From contig JASCOA010000021.1 in NCBI GenBank assembly GCA_029959365.1, forward strand, positions 1-38,270: DNA of 38,270 nucleotides. The letters run 5' to 3'. Below the pieces are notes generated by a model. It worked only from the letters and a program-made list of their open reading frames with translations. It had not been told where the DNA came from and did no database searches. The position numbers and the translations under genes are program-made. Positions 7,569 to 18,096 of the stretch are shown in pieces. This DNA comes from Microbacteriaceae bacterium PS02343 (GTDB lineage Bacteria > Actinomycetota > Actinomycetes > Actinomycetales > Microbacteriaceae). Each line of letters opens with the position of its first letter. Positions within the stretch are counted from its first letter, which is position 1.

Positions 7569-9323
7569 GTGACCGAGAGCACCGCCCCGTCGCAGCGCGA
7601 GACCGCCGCCGAGCAGCACGCCGCATCGCTGATCAGCCGGATGACCATCCCCGAGAAGGCCGGGCTGCTGTTCCACCAGATGGTGCTGCACGACGCGCGG
7701 ATCGCGTTCAGCGACCCCGTGCCGATGCTCGGCACCCCCTCGGTCGAGCAGATGGTGACGCGCGGATACCTCAACCACTTCAACGTGCACGGCACCTCGA
7801 GCGGCCGCGAGTTCGCCGAGTGGCACAACCGGCTGCAGGACCTCGCGGCGGGCACGCGGCTCGGCATCCCGGTGACGCTCTCGAGCGACCCGCGGCACGC
7901 CTTCACGAACAACCCCGCCACGGCCTTCCGCGCCGGCGCCTTCTCGCAGTGGCCCGAGTCGCTCGGCCTCGCCGCCACCCGCGACCTCGACCTCGTCGAG
8001 GCGCACGCCGACGCGGTGCGGCGCGAGTACACCGCCGTGGGCCTGCGCGTGGCGCTGCACCCGCAGATCGACCTCATGACCGAGGCGCGCTGGTCGCGCG
8101 GCGGCGGCACCTTCGGTGAGAGCTCCGCGCTCAGCGGCGACATCGTCGAGGCGTACCTGCGCGGCCTCCGCGGCGGCGACGAGCTCGGCCCCGAGAGCGT
8201 CGCCGGCATGGTCAAGCACTTCCCGGGCGGCGGGCCGCAGCTCGACGGCGAGGACCCGCACTTCGACTACGGCAAGGAGCAGGTCTACCCGGCCGGCGCC
8301 TTCGACGACCACCTGGCGCCGTTCATCCGGGCCATCGCGGCCGGCGCGACCCAGATGATGCCGTACTACGGCCAGCCGATCGGCACGGAGTGGGAGGAGG
8401 TGGCCTTCGGCTTCAACCGCGGCATCATCACCGACCTGCTGCGCGAGAAGCTCGGCTTCGCCGGCATCGTCTGCACCGACTGGGGCCTGCTCACCGACAG
8501 CGAGATCATGGGCCAGCCGATGCCCGCCCGCGCGTGGGGGGTCGAGCACCTCACGCCGAAGGAGCGCCTGGCGCTCGCGCTCAGCGCCGGCGTCGACCAG
8601 TTCGGCGGCGAGGCCTGCCCCGAGCTGGTGGTGGAGCTCGTCGACGAGGGGCTGCTCGCCGAGGAGCGCCTCGACGAGTCGGTGGCGCGCCTGCTGCGCG
8701 AGAAGCACCTGCTCGGGCTCTTCGACGACCCTTACGCGAAGGCGGATGCGGCCGACGGCATCGTGGGCGAGCGCACGCTCGTCGCGGCGGGCTTCGCCGC
8801 CCAGCGGGCCGCGGTCACGGTGCTGAGCGACGCGGCGCTGCCGCTCGTCGCCGGCCGGCGCATCTACGTCGAGGGCGTCGACGCCGCGGAGGTCGACGGC
8901 GAAGCGGTGCCGCTCGCCGAGGCCGAGCTCGCCATCATCCGCGTCGACGCCCCGCACGAGGCGCGCCCGCGCGGCTTCGAGTCGAAGTTCCACTCCGGCT
9001 CGCTCGCCTTCCCGCAGGCCGAACTCGACCGGCTGCTGACGATCATCCGCTCGGTGCCCACCGTGCTCGTGGTCTACCTCGATCGGCCCGCGATCCTCAC
9101 CGAGCTCGCCGAGGCGCTCGCGCCGACCGGTGCGCTCGTGGTCGAGTTCGGCGCGAGCGACCGCGCCCTGCTCGACGTGCTCACAGGACGAGCGGATGCG
9201 CGCGGCCGGCTGCCCTTCGACCTGCCGCGATCGATGCAGGCCGTCATCGACAGCCCCTCCGACCTCGCCTTCAGCACGGTCGACCCGGTGTTCCGCTTCG
9301 GCGACGGCATCGTCGCGGGCTAG
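7569..9323 (+). CDS. Glycoside hydrolase family 3 protein (beta-glycosidase)
   Basis: A 584-residue GH3 enzyme; this family removes terminal beta-linked glucose, xylose or N-acetylglucosamine. The catalytic TIM barrel holds TLSSDPRHAF, GGGTFGESS, and KHFPGGG with Lys216/His217. CTDWG supplies the likely nucleophile Asp304. A C-terminal alpha/beta sandwich follows from about residue 400. No signal peptide is visible, so it probably acts on imported oligosaccharides. The GTG at 7569 is preceded by AAGGAGA at 6-base spacing, a strong ribosome site. The wording around KHFPGGGPQxDGEDPHF is typical of the glucosidase/xylosidase branch; the exact substrate is open. Control by the divergent TetR gene is likely. 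Confidence 0.92.
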   Translation: MTESTAPSQRETAAEQHAASLISRMTIPEKAGLLFHQMVLHDARIAFSDPVPMLGTPSVEQMVTRGYLNHFNVHGTSSGREFAEWHNRLQDLAAGTRLGIPVTLSSDPRHAFTNNPATAFRAGAFSQWPESLGLAATRDLDLVEAHADAVRREYTAVGLRVALHPQIDLMTEARWSRGGGTFGESSALSGDIVEAYLRGLRGGDELGPESVAGMVKHFPGGGPQLDGEDPHFDYGKEQVYPAGAFDDHLAPFIRAIAAGATQMMPYYGQPIGTEWEEVAFGFNRGIITDLLREKLGFAGIVCTDWGLLTDSEIMGQPMPARAWGVEHLTPKERLALALSAGVDQFGGEACPELVVELVDEGLLAEERLDESVARLLREKHLLGLFDDPYAKADAADGIVGERTLVAAGFAAQRAAVTVLSDAALPLVAGRRIYVEGVDAAEVDGEAVPLAEAELAIIRVDAPHEARPRGFESKFHSGSLAFPQAELDRLLTIIRSVPTVLVVYLDRPAILTELAEALAPTGALVVEFGASDRALLDVLTGRADARGRLPFDLPRSMQAVIDSPSDLAFSTVDPVFRFGDGIVAG

Positions 9324-9334
9324 GGTCGCGCGCG

Positions 9335-9351
9335 CCGCGGTTCAGCCGCGG
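9335..9351. terminator. Hairpin between convergent GH3 and LysR genes
   Basis: Two CCGCGG blocks (9335-9340, 9346-9351) flank TTCAG, giving a 6-bp stem that spans the LysR stop codon, 12 bases after the GH3 stop. Probable bidirectional terminator. Confidence 0.35.
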
Positions 9352-10262
9352 TCGGCGAGCAGCCGCTCCAGCGAGCCGTCGCGGCCGCGGGCGACGAGCT
9401 CGTCGCGCAGCAGCGCGGCGGCCGGCAGCAGCGGGCGCTCGCGCACCCACGCGACCGCGATGTCGCGGATGATGGCGGGCTCGAGCGGCACCAGCCGCAA
9501 CGCCGCGTTCGGGGCGGAGGGGTCGGAGCGCACCGAGCTCGGCAGCAGCGCCACGCCGAGGCCGGCCGCGACGAGCCCGGCGAGGGTGGCGACGTCGTCG
9601 CCCTCGAAGCCGATCCGGGGCGCGAAACCCGCGGCCTCGCCGAGCGCGACCGTGCGCTCGCGCAGCGCCGCCGGCTCGCGCAGCACCAGGAAGTCCTCGT
9701 CGCGCAGCTGCTCGACCCGCAGCGATGCGGCCCCGGCCAGCGGATGATCGGCGGCCAGCGCGATGCGCAGCGGCTCGGCGAGCAGGTGCTCGCGCCGGGC
9801 GAGCCCGGGTCGGGTGCGCGCCGCCGAGAGCAGCAGGTCGACGGAGCCGTCGTCGAGCCGGCGGTCGGCGTCGCCGTCGGCGACCTGGGTGAGCGCCAGC
9901 TGCACGCCGGGGTGCCCGACGCGGAACGCCCGCACCACGTCGGGCACGAGCCACGTGGCGAGCGAGAGCTGGAAGCCGAGCCGCACCGTGCCGAGCTCCG
10001 GGTCGACGGTCTGCGCCACCGCGGCGATGCCGTCGTCGAGGCGGTGCAGCACCTCGTCGACGTGACGCTTGAAGGCGGAGCCCGCGGCGGTCATCCGCAG
10101 CACGCGGCCGTGCCGGCGCAGCAGCGGGGCGCCGACTTCCGCATCCAGTCGCGCCAGCGCCCGCGAGATCGCCGGTTGGCTGACCAGCTCGATCTCACCG
10201 ACCTCGGTGACCGTGGCACCGTCGGCGACCTGCTGGAACCAGCGGAGGGTGCGGATGTCCAT
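9342..10262 (-). CDS. LysR family transcriptional regulator
   Basis: A 306-residue LysR-type regulator. The N-terminal winged helix-turn-helix is plain (VSQPAISRALARLDAEVGAPLLRR, residues about 28-51). It is followed by a linker helix and a periplasmic-binding-protein-like effector domain from about residue 90. The start is the ATG before DIRTLRWFQ, as in the family; a TATCGT hexamer 6 bases upstream suggests a leaderless message. It is divergent from a 45-codon gene whose start is 74 bases away, and LysR regulators usually control the divergent neighbour. It converges on GH3. Confidence 0.93.
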   Translation of the reverse strand: MDIRTLRWFQQVADGATVTEVGEIELVSQPAISRALARLDAEVGAPLLRRHGRVLRMTAAGSAFKRHVDEVLHRLDDGIAAVAQTVDPELGTVRLGFQLSLATWLVPDVVRAFRVGHPGVQLALTQVADGDADRRLDDGSVDLLLSAARTRPGLARREHLLAEPLRIALAADHPLAGAASLRVEQLRDEDFLVLREPAALRERTVALGEAAGFAPRIGFEGDDVATLAGLVAAGLGVALLPSSVRSDPSAPNAALRLVPLEPAIIRDIAVAWVRERPLLPAAALLRDELVARGRDGSLERLLADRG

Positions 10263-10268
10263 GCATGC

Positions 10269-10274
10269 ACGATA
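10269..10274 (-). promoter_or_regulatory. -10-like TATCGT, probable leaderless promoter of the LysR gene
   Basis: Read on the minus strand, TATCGT is followed by 6 bases (GCATGC) and then the LysR ATG. No Shine-Dalgarno sequence is present. Confidence 0.45.
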
Positions 10275-10336
10275 CGCATGGGTCAGCTGCAAAAGCGGCA
10301 TTGGACGCATGAGCGCATCCGGCGGACCATGGATGC

Positions 10337-10474
10337 ATGACCACCGCATCGATCACCGTCCCCCGTACCGCCTCCATCACCGTGCCCGGCCCGATCACCG
10401 CGTTCTGGACCGAGATGCTCGCCGCCTGGGCCCGCACCAACGAGATCGAGTTCCGCATCCGCTCCGGACGCTGA
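10337..10474 (+). CDS. Small 45-residue protein with tandem ASITVP repeat, divergent from LysR
   Basis: An ATG at 10337 opens 45 codons ending in TGA at 10472-10474. Third positions are almost all G or C (only GCA, CGT and GGA differ), as in the neighbouring genes, which argues for real coding. The protein starts MTTASITVPRTASITVPGP, so an 8-residue unit (ASITVPRT/ASITVPGP) is repeated. A tryptophan-containing segment (FWTEMLAAWARTNEIEF) and a basic end (RIRSGR) follow. No signal peptide or membrane segment is seen. A hairpin lies 23 bases downstream. I do not recognise the family. The position suggests control by the LysR protein. Confidence 0.6.
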   Translation: MTTASITVPRTASITVPGPITAFWTEMLAAWARTNEIEFRIRSGR

Positions 10475-10496
10475 GCCGCAGCAGCGTCGCGGCGCG

Positions 10497-10531
10497 GCGC
10501 TCCGGGTCCCACCACCCCTGATCCGGAGCGC
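10497..10531 (+). terminator. 9-bp stem hairpin before the ABC-F gene
   Basis: GCGCTCCGG (10497-10505) pairs perfectly with CCGGAGCGC (10523-10531) across a 17-base loop. It follows the small 45-codon gene and precedes the ABC-F -10 element. It lacks a T-run. Confidence 0.5.
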
Positions 10532-10554
10532 GCCGACCGCAGGGCTGCGTCACC

Positions 10555-10560
10555 TAGGCT
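10555..10560 (+). promoter_or_regulatory. -10-like TAGGCT, probable leaderless promoter of the ABC-F gene
   Basis: TAGGCT ends 9 bases before the ATG at 10570, and no purine-rich ribosome site stands between them. Confidence 0.45.
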
Positions 10561-10569
10561 GGCCGGAAC

Positions 10570-12354
<1,785 letters not shown>

Positions 12355-12370
12355 GCGGAGGCGCGGCGCG

Positions 12371-12528
12371 GCCCTCGCGGTCGTCAGCGGCGCCTCCTCC
12401 GGCAACGGCGCGGCGATCGCGTCGTCGTCGTGCGTCCGGGCGCCGTGCGCACCGTGATCTGGTCGAAGTGCGACGCGACGTCCGCTGCGCTCGACGCGCG
12501 GGTGGTCCGGGTGAGCGGGGTGCGCTGA
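12371..12528 (+). pseudogene. Decayed remnant of a short-chain dehydrogenase gene
   Basis: In one frame (12371-12421) the sequence reads ALAVVSGASSGNGAAIA, the N-terminal cofactor motif of an SDR enzyme. Overlapping it, the next frame (12421-12528) reads VVVVRPGAVRTVIWSK followed by about 20 residues and a TGA. This matches the strand and PG(A)VxTxIW loop that come some 150 residues later in SDR proteins. The middle of the gene is missing and the halves are out of frame. No start codon or ribosome site precedes it. It is the main content of the 323-base gap between the ABC-F gene and the large surface-protein gene; the rest of that gap shows only a weak -10-like TACGGT at 12610. Confidence 0.6.
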
Positions 12529-12677
12529 GCGGATCGATCGCACGAGCTGGTCGGATGCGGGACACCGCCGGTTCACCCGCGCTCCACCGGCACGCCCCCG
12601 CTCTCTCCGTACGGTGGGCGTGGCCCCCGTTCCGGGGTCGCACAGCACCCCTCACCTCGCCGGAGAAGCGCACCCCC

Positions 12678-15600
12678 ATGCCCAGCGCCAGCAGTCCCAT
12701 CCGTCCCGCAGCGCTCGCGAAGCGCTGCACCGCAGTCGGCCTCACCGGGGCGGTGCTCGCGGCCGGCCTGCTCGGCGCGGCGCCCGCGGCCGCGGCCGTC
12801 GAGCCGCCGCGGCTCATGGTCACCGAGATCGTGCCCGATACGACGAGCCACGACGACTTCGAGTTCTTCGAGGTCGCGAACAGCACCGACGCGGCGATCG
12901 ACCTCGAAGCTGAGGGGATCCGGCTGCAGTACACCGGCACGGGCGCCTCTCCGCTGCTCGACATCGCCGAGCCCGCGGTCGTGCCCGCCGGGGGCAGCGT
13001 GGTCTTCTGGCTGAGCTACACGACCGGCAGGGTCGACTCCTTCGCGCGCAGCGAGGCGGACTTCCGGGCCGCCTTCCCCGACACCGCCGAGCTCGACTAC
13101 CCGCTCGTGCGGGTCACCGGCCAGGACGGCATGGCGAACGGCGGCGGCCGCGGCATCCGGATCGTCGACGCGGACGGCGCCGAGATCAGCGAGTCCTTCT
13201 ACCTGGCCGGCCAGGTGGGCGTGCAGCAGGGCGCGAGCTTCGGCGTGCGCGCCGACGGCGCGACCGATCTGGAGTTCCGCGGCATCGGCGCCCCGACCCC
13301 CGGCGTGACCGACCCCGCGCTGCTCCAGCCGGCCGAGCCCGAGCCCGAGACGCCGACCCCGGGGGCCGGCAGCAACGTCGGTGACGTCTGGCCGCTCGTC
13401 GTCACGGAGATCATGGCCGACAACACCGGCACCGACGACTACGAGTACGTCGAGGTGGTCAACACCACCGACCGCGATCTCGATCTCGACGCCGAGGGCA
13501 TCGGCTTCGCCTACACCTACGCCGACGACGACGTGCGCGACCGCGACGCGCGCTACACGCTGCCGGCCGGCACGGTCATCCCCGCCGGCGAGGCCGCCGT
13601 GCTCTGGATCCAGTCGGCGAGGCTGAAGACGGGTGCGCAGTTCCGGGCCTTCTACGGCCTCGACGAGCGGGTGGACGTGATCCCGGTGACGGGCACCGCG
13701 CCCGCGAACACCGGCGAGCGCGGCATCCGCATCACGGGCGCCGACGGCGGCGCCATCGGCTGGTCGTACTACCATGCCGCCGACGTCGCTGCAGGTCGCT
13801 CGGCCGAGTTCCGCGTGCCCGACACCCTCGGCGAGCGCTCGATGCCGATCCTGCGCTCCGCCGTGGCGCCCACCCCGGGCGAGGTCGACCCGGCCGCGCT
13901 CGTGAGCGCCCGCATCCGCCCCTCCGATCCCGCCGTCGACACGGCCGCGCTGCAGCTCACCGAGCTCAACGTCAACACGGCGAACGTCGGCTCGGGCGAC
14001 GGCTACGAGTACATCGAGGTCTACAACGCCACCGATCGCGCGGTCGACTGGGCCGACTACTCGCTGCGCTACCTCTACCCGCTCGCCGACCTCACGAACT
14101 CGTCCACCGCCCTCTGGCCCTCCACCCCGCGCTCGGCCGTGATCGACGCCGGCGGCACCCTCGTGCTCTGGGTCAAGAACGGCCCGAACGACGCGCTCAC
14201 CGACGCCGACTTCAACCGCGAGTTCGGCACCGATCTGACGCTCGGCGACGACCTGCTCGAGGTCTTCGCGGGCGGCATGGCCAACAGCGACCCGCGCGGC
14301 ATCGAGATCGTCACGAACACCGAGTACAGCGTCAACCGCGGGTACTACAACCTCGGCGGCGTCGTCGACGTGGCCTACAACCAGGGCATCCACTACGCGG
14401 CGAACCCCGACGACCGCCGCCTGCAGCTCAAGCAGTCGATCGGCGCTGCGAGCCCCGGTACCGTCGCCGAGACGCAGGTGCCGGCAGGCCTCATGGTCGT
14501 GGCCGAGGACGTGAGCGCGCCGACCCTCGAGTCGCGCACGAGCGCGACCTTCACCCCGGGCGAGCCGATCGAGATCGTGGCCGAGATCGCCGACGACGTG
14601 CTCGTCCGCACCGTCACCGTGGAGATCGGCGACGACGTCGACGGGGGCAGCCGCACGCTCAACCTCGTGCCCGGAGCGGATGGCCTGTTCCGCACGAGCA
14701 TCGCCGGCGTCGACACCCTCGGCAAGCAGCGCTACACGTACCGCATCGCGGCGAGCGACGGTACGAACGACGTCGACTCGGGCGAGCTCGCGATCGAGGC
14801 CGCCGATCCGCGCGACGCCGTGCGCATCACCCCGGCGGACGGCGCGCAGCTGCGCGGCTCGGTCGACTTCTCCGCGGCAGCGGACGCCTTCCCGGCGACC
14901 CTGACGCAGCGCATCGACGGCGGCACCGTGAGCGGCGAGGCCGAGCTCGAGGCCTCGCCCGTGTTCGCCTTCGAGGCCACGGCGACCGACGCGTACTTCC
15001 GCAACGGCGTGAAGCTCGGCGACGAGGAGCTCACGATCTTCGACGAGGGCGTCTACGCGAACGTCGTCACGATCCCGACCGAGATCCCGCTCGACGCGGT
15101 CGACCCGGGCGAGGCCTTCACGGTCGGCGTCTGGGCCGGCACCAAGGCAGCGCCGGAGATCGACCTGGGGGAGAACAACGACAACTTCCAGGTGCGCAAC
15201 CTGCGGCTCGTCCTGCCCGACGGCCGCACGCTGCGGCCGAGCGAGGGCTACGACCCGCAGGCATGGCTGCGCATGGGCGACAGCGTCGACGACGCGGGGA
15301 AGCCGACGGGCCTGCTCGATGTCGCGAACGCCAGCTTCACGGTGCCGGAGGACGCGTTCACCGCGCGCTCGTACGCCTGGGACACCACGACCGTCGCGGA
15401 CGGCGCGCACGAGCTCACGGCCACCGACGGCGCCGCATCCGCTCGCTCCGTGGTGACCGTCGACAACTCGGCGCCCGAGATCGCCACCGCGCTCGAGGAG
15501 CGCCGCTACCAGGGCGAGTTCACGATCGACGCGACGGCGACGGATGCGGGCACCGGCGTGGAGACGCTCGCCGCGACCCTGGACGGCCGCGCCATCGAGC

Positions 15601-18014
15601 TGCCGTACCGCACCTCCTCGCTCTCGCTCGAGGCGACCGAGCACGTCGTCGTCTTCACGGCGACGGATGCGCTGGGCAACCTCGGCGAGCGCACCGTGCG
15701 CTTCTCGACGCCGGAGGAGGAGCCCGGCAACGAGCTGCTCTCGCCGCTCGACGGCGAGGAGATCGCCGCCGACTCGGTCGAGCTGCGCGCGACGGCGGTC
15801 GACCCGACCGGCGACGTGCTCGACGTCGACTTCGCCCGCGGTTTCCGGTTGACGCCGGGCGAGGGCGTCGCGGTCGCGACGGGGGCGGCGACGGATGCGG
15901 CGAGCACCGACCGCAGCGCTGCCACGGCGATCACGCCCGAGCAGGTCGCGGCGCTCGGCACGCTCGACGAGCAGTCGGTGATGGCCGAGTCGGCGGGCAA
16001 GCTGCCGTACCAGACCTTCGAGGTCGCGGTACCGGAGAGCGGCGCCGACGGGGCGGTGCGCCTGCGCTGGGACGGCTCGGCCAACGCCGAGGCGAAGGTG
16101 CGCCTGCTCGTGCTCGACGAGACCGCCGGCGCGTGGGAGGAGGTCGACCGCCACCTCACCACCGACGGGCAGCCGACGACTTTCCGGCTCGAGGCCCTGA
16201 CGCAGGTCGCCGACTTCGCGACCGACGGCAGCCTGACGGTGCTCGTGCAGCACTCCGAGGGCTTCGCCGGCGACGATCTCAGCGACCGCGGCACCGTGGT
16301 GGAGAAGAACCACCCCGAGGACGTCGACCGCAGCGCCTACGACGCGACGATCGCGTGGGAGAGCGACACGCAGTACTACAACGCGGGTGACCAGTACTAC
16401 GACCGGCAGACCTCGATCCACGAGTACCTGCTGCGCGAGCGCGAGGATCTCAACCTGCAGTACCTCGCGCACACCGGCGACATCGTCGACCAGTCGGAGG
16501 ACCCGGCCCAGTGGCTGCGGGCCGACCCGACCTACGCGACGCTCGACGCGGCCGGTCTGCCCTACGGCGTGCTGGCCGGCAACCACGACGTCGACCAGGC
16601 GTCCGACGACTACACGAAGTTCTCGCAGTACTTCGGCGAGGCGCGCTTCGCCGACAACCCCTGGTACGGCGCCAGCCACCTCGACAACCGCGGGCACTAC
16701 GACCTCGTGACCGTCGCGGGCGTCGACCTGCTCATGCTCTACATGGGCTGGGCGCCCGGCGACGAGCAGATCGACTGGATGAACGAGGTGCTCGCCGAGT
16801 ACCCCGAGCGCGTCGGCGTCGTGGCCCTACACGAGTACATGCTCACCACGGGCGGCCTCGGACCGATCCCGCAGCGCATCTACGACGAGGTCGTGACCCC
16901 GAACGAGAACGTGCGCTTCGTGATCAGCGGGCACTACCACGACGCCTTCACCCGTCTCGACGACTTCGACGACGACGGCGACGGCGTGGCCGACCGCACC
17001 GTGACGCAGATGCTCTTCGACTACCAGGGCCTGCCCGAGGGCGGCCAGGGCTACCTGCGCCTGCTGCACCTCGACAACGCCGGTGAGCAGATCATCGTGC
17101 GCACCTACTCGGACTACCAGAAGGACTACAACTCCGAGGACCTGACGCTCGAGGTGGAGCACCAGCAGTTCGAGATCCCCTACGCCCAGGCCGGCATCGA
17201 CCCCGTCGTCAAGACGCTCGCGACCGACGCCTTCACCGCGGAGGTCTTCACGAACGAGACGATCGAGCGCTTCGAGGGCGTCGCGAGCGGCGGCGAGTCG
17301 AGCACGCGATGGGACGCGGGCGAGGGCGAGCACGGGTGGTACGTGCGTGCCACCGACCCGCACGGCGCGGTCGCCTACTCCGAGGTGCGCACGGTCGTGC
17401 TCACCGGCGAGGCGGAGCCGGTCGAGCCGACCGACCCCGGCACCGACCCGACCGACCCGACCGACCCCGGCACCGACCCGACCGATCCGACGGACCCGAC
17501 CGACCCGGGCGACGACGGGGCGCCCGCGCAGCCGAGCGAGCCCGCGGCCGAGGACGCGCTCACCGAGGCCCTGCGCGGCCTCATCGATGCAGCGGATACG
17601 GTGCGCGCCGGTGACCCGATCACCATCGCGGTCGGCGAGCAGCACGCCGGCGCCTGGGTGCAGGCCTGGCTGCGCTCCGAGCCCACCGCCCTCGGCGGCT
17701 GGACGCGGGTCGGCGCCGACGGGCGCATCGGTGCGGTGATCCCCGCCGCCACGGCGCCGGGCGAGCACCGCCTCGCGGTGCAGGCCGCCGACGGCTCGGT
17801 GCTCGGCTGGACGCCGATCACGGTGCTCGCGGCGCTCGAGCCGGGCGGCGACGGCACCTCGCAGGGCGACGCCCAGACCGCCGCGGGCGCCGAGCGGTCG
17901 CAGCTCAGCCGCACGGGTGTCGACGGTGCGCTGCTCGCGGTGCTCGCCGCCGGGCTGCTCGCCGCGGCGGGAGCGGCGCTGCTCGTCACGGGCCGTCTGC
18001 GCCGCCGCAGCTGA
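12678..18014 (+). CDS. Large secreted, wall-anchored lamin-tail / calcineurin-like phosphoesterase protein
   Basis: A 1,778-residue surface protein. A signal peptide (basic start, hydrophobic core, cleavage after about Ala40) is followed by three lamin-tail domains, beginning near residues 44, 238 and 425, each opening with a VTEI/LTEL strand and an EYIEVYN-like motif. Ig-like and accessory beta domains fill about 600-1220. A calcineurin-like metallophosphoesterase spans about 1225-1450, with metal ligands Asp1230, Asp1268 (GDIVD), Asn1302/His1303 (GNHD), His1385 and His1419/His1421 (GHYH). A Thr-Asp-Pro repeat linker (1584-1611), a final small beta domain, then LSRTG (1743-1747), a membrane helix and RRRS close the protein, like a sortase signal. 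GGAGAAG lies 9 bases before the ATG. The likely role is extracellular phosphoester cleavage; substrate unknown. Confidence 0.92.
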   Translation: MPSASSPIRPAALAKRCTAVGLTGAVLAAGLLGAAPAAAAVEPPRLMVTEIVPDTTSHDDFEFFEVANSTDAAIDLEAEGIRLQYTGTGASPLLDIAEPAVVPAGGSVVFWLSYTTGRVDSFARSEADFRAAFPDTAELDYPLVRVTGQDGMANGGGRGIRIVDADGAEISESFYLAGQVGVQQGASFGVRADGATDLEFRGIGAPTPGVTDPALLQPAEPEPETPTPGAGSNVGDVWPLVVTEIMADNTGTDDYEYVEVVNTTDRDLDLDAEGIGFAYTYADDDVRDRDARYTLPAGTVIPAGEAAVLWIQSARLKTGAQFRAFYGLDERVDVIPVTGTAPANTGERGIRITGADGGAIGWSYYHAADVAAGRSAEFRVPDTLGERSMPILRSAVAPTPGEVDPAALVSARIRPSDPAVDTAALQLTELNVNTANVGSGDGYEYIEVYNATDRAVDWADYSLRYLYPLADLTNSSTALWPSTPRSAVIDAGGTLVLWVKNGPNDALTDADFNREFGTDLTLGDDLLEVFAGGMANSDPRGIEIVTNTEYSVNRGYYNLGGVVDVAYNQGIHYAANPDDRRLQLKQSIGAASPGTVAETQVPAGLMVVAEDVSAPTLESRTSATFTPGEPIEIVAEIADDVLVRTVTVEIGDDVDGGSRTLNLVPGADGLFRTSIAGVDTLGKQRYTYRIAASDGTNDVDSGELAIEAADPRDAVRITPADGAQLRGSVDFSAAADAFPATLTQRIDGGTVSGEAELEASPVFAFEATATDAYFRNGVKLGDEELTIFDEGVYANVVTIPTEIPLDAVDPGEAFTVGVWAGTKAAPEIDLGENNDNFQVRNLRLVLPDGRTLRPSEGYDPQAWLRMGDSVDDAGKPTGLLDVANASFTVPEDAFTARSYAWDTTTVADGAHELTATDGAASARSVVTVDNSAPEIATALEERRYQGEFTIDATATDAGTGVETLAATLDGRAIELPYRTSSLSLEATEHVVVFTATDALGNLGERTVRFSTPEEEPGNELLSPLDGEEIAADSVELRATAVDPTGDVLDVDFARGFRLTPGEGVAVATGAATDAASTDRSAATAITPEQVAALGTLDEQSVMAESAGKLPYQTFEVAVPESGADGAVRLRWDGSANAEAKVRLLVLDETAGAWEEVDRHLTTDGQPTTFRLEALTQVADFATDGSLTVLVQHSEGFAGDDLSDRGTVVEKNHPEDVDRSAYDATIAWESDTQYYNAGDQYYDRQTSIHEYLLREREDLNLQYLAHTGDIVDQSEDPAQWLRADPTYATLDAAGLPYGVLAGNHDVDQASDDYTKFSQYFGEARFADNPWYGASHLDNRGHYDLVTVAGVDLLMLYMGWAPGDEQIDWMNEVLAEYPERVGVVALHEYMLTTGGLGPIPQRIYDEVVTPNENVRFVISGHYHDAFTRLDDFDDDGDGVADRTVTQMLFDYQGLPEGGQGYLRLLHLDNAGEQIIVRTYSDYQKDYNSEDLTLEVEHQQFEIPYAQAGIDPVVKTLATDAFTAEVFTNETIERFEGVASGGESSTRWDAGEGEHGWYVRATDPHGAVAYSEVRTVVLTGEAEPVEPTDPGTDPTDPTDPGTDPTDPTDPTDPGDDGAPAQPSEPAAEDALTEALRGLIDAADTVRAGDPITIAVGEQHAGAWVQAWLRSEPTALGGWTRVGADGRIGAVIPAATAPGEHRLAVQAADGSVLGWTPITVLAALEPGGDGTSQGDAQTAAGAERSQLSRTGVDGALLAVLAAGLLAAAGAALLVTGRLRRRS

Positions 18015-18027
18015 GCGGCATCGCCGT

Positions 18028-18065
18028 CGCGAGCCCCGTCGGAGGTCCATCCTGCGGGGCTCGCG
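18028..18065 (+). terminator. 11-bp stem hairpin after the surface-protein gene
   Basis: CGCGAGCCCCG (18028-18038) pairs perfectly with CGGGGCTCGCG (18055-18065) across a 16-base loop, starting 14 bases after the stop. This is the longest perfect mixed-sequence stem in the window. There is no T-run. Confidence 0.6.
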
Positions 18066-18096
18066 CCGTGTCGGCGGCTCGGTGGAGGATGCAGGC

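Noticed and set aside
10333-10521. An alternative ATG at 10333 reading a His/Arg-rich frame over the 45-codon gene
   Set aside because: Its third positions lack the G/C bias of local genes, while the frame from 10337 has it. The 10337 frame is preferred.
12573-16697. A 1,374-codon open frame on the minus strand
   Set aside because: It lies antisense to the surface-protein gene, whose domains, signal peptide and catalytic motifs are clear. Long antisense frames are expected in DNA this GC-rich, and the translation is low-complexity Arg/Val/Gly/Leu.
17427-17511. Short tandem repeat in DNA resembling an array
   Set aside because: The repeat encodes a Thr-Asp-Pro linker in the surface protein, a common cell-wall spacer. 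It is not a CRISPR or regulatory repeat.
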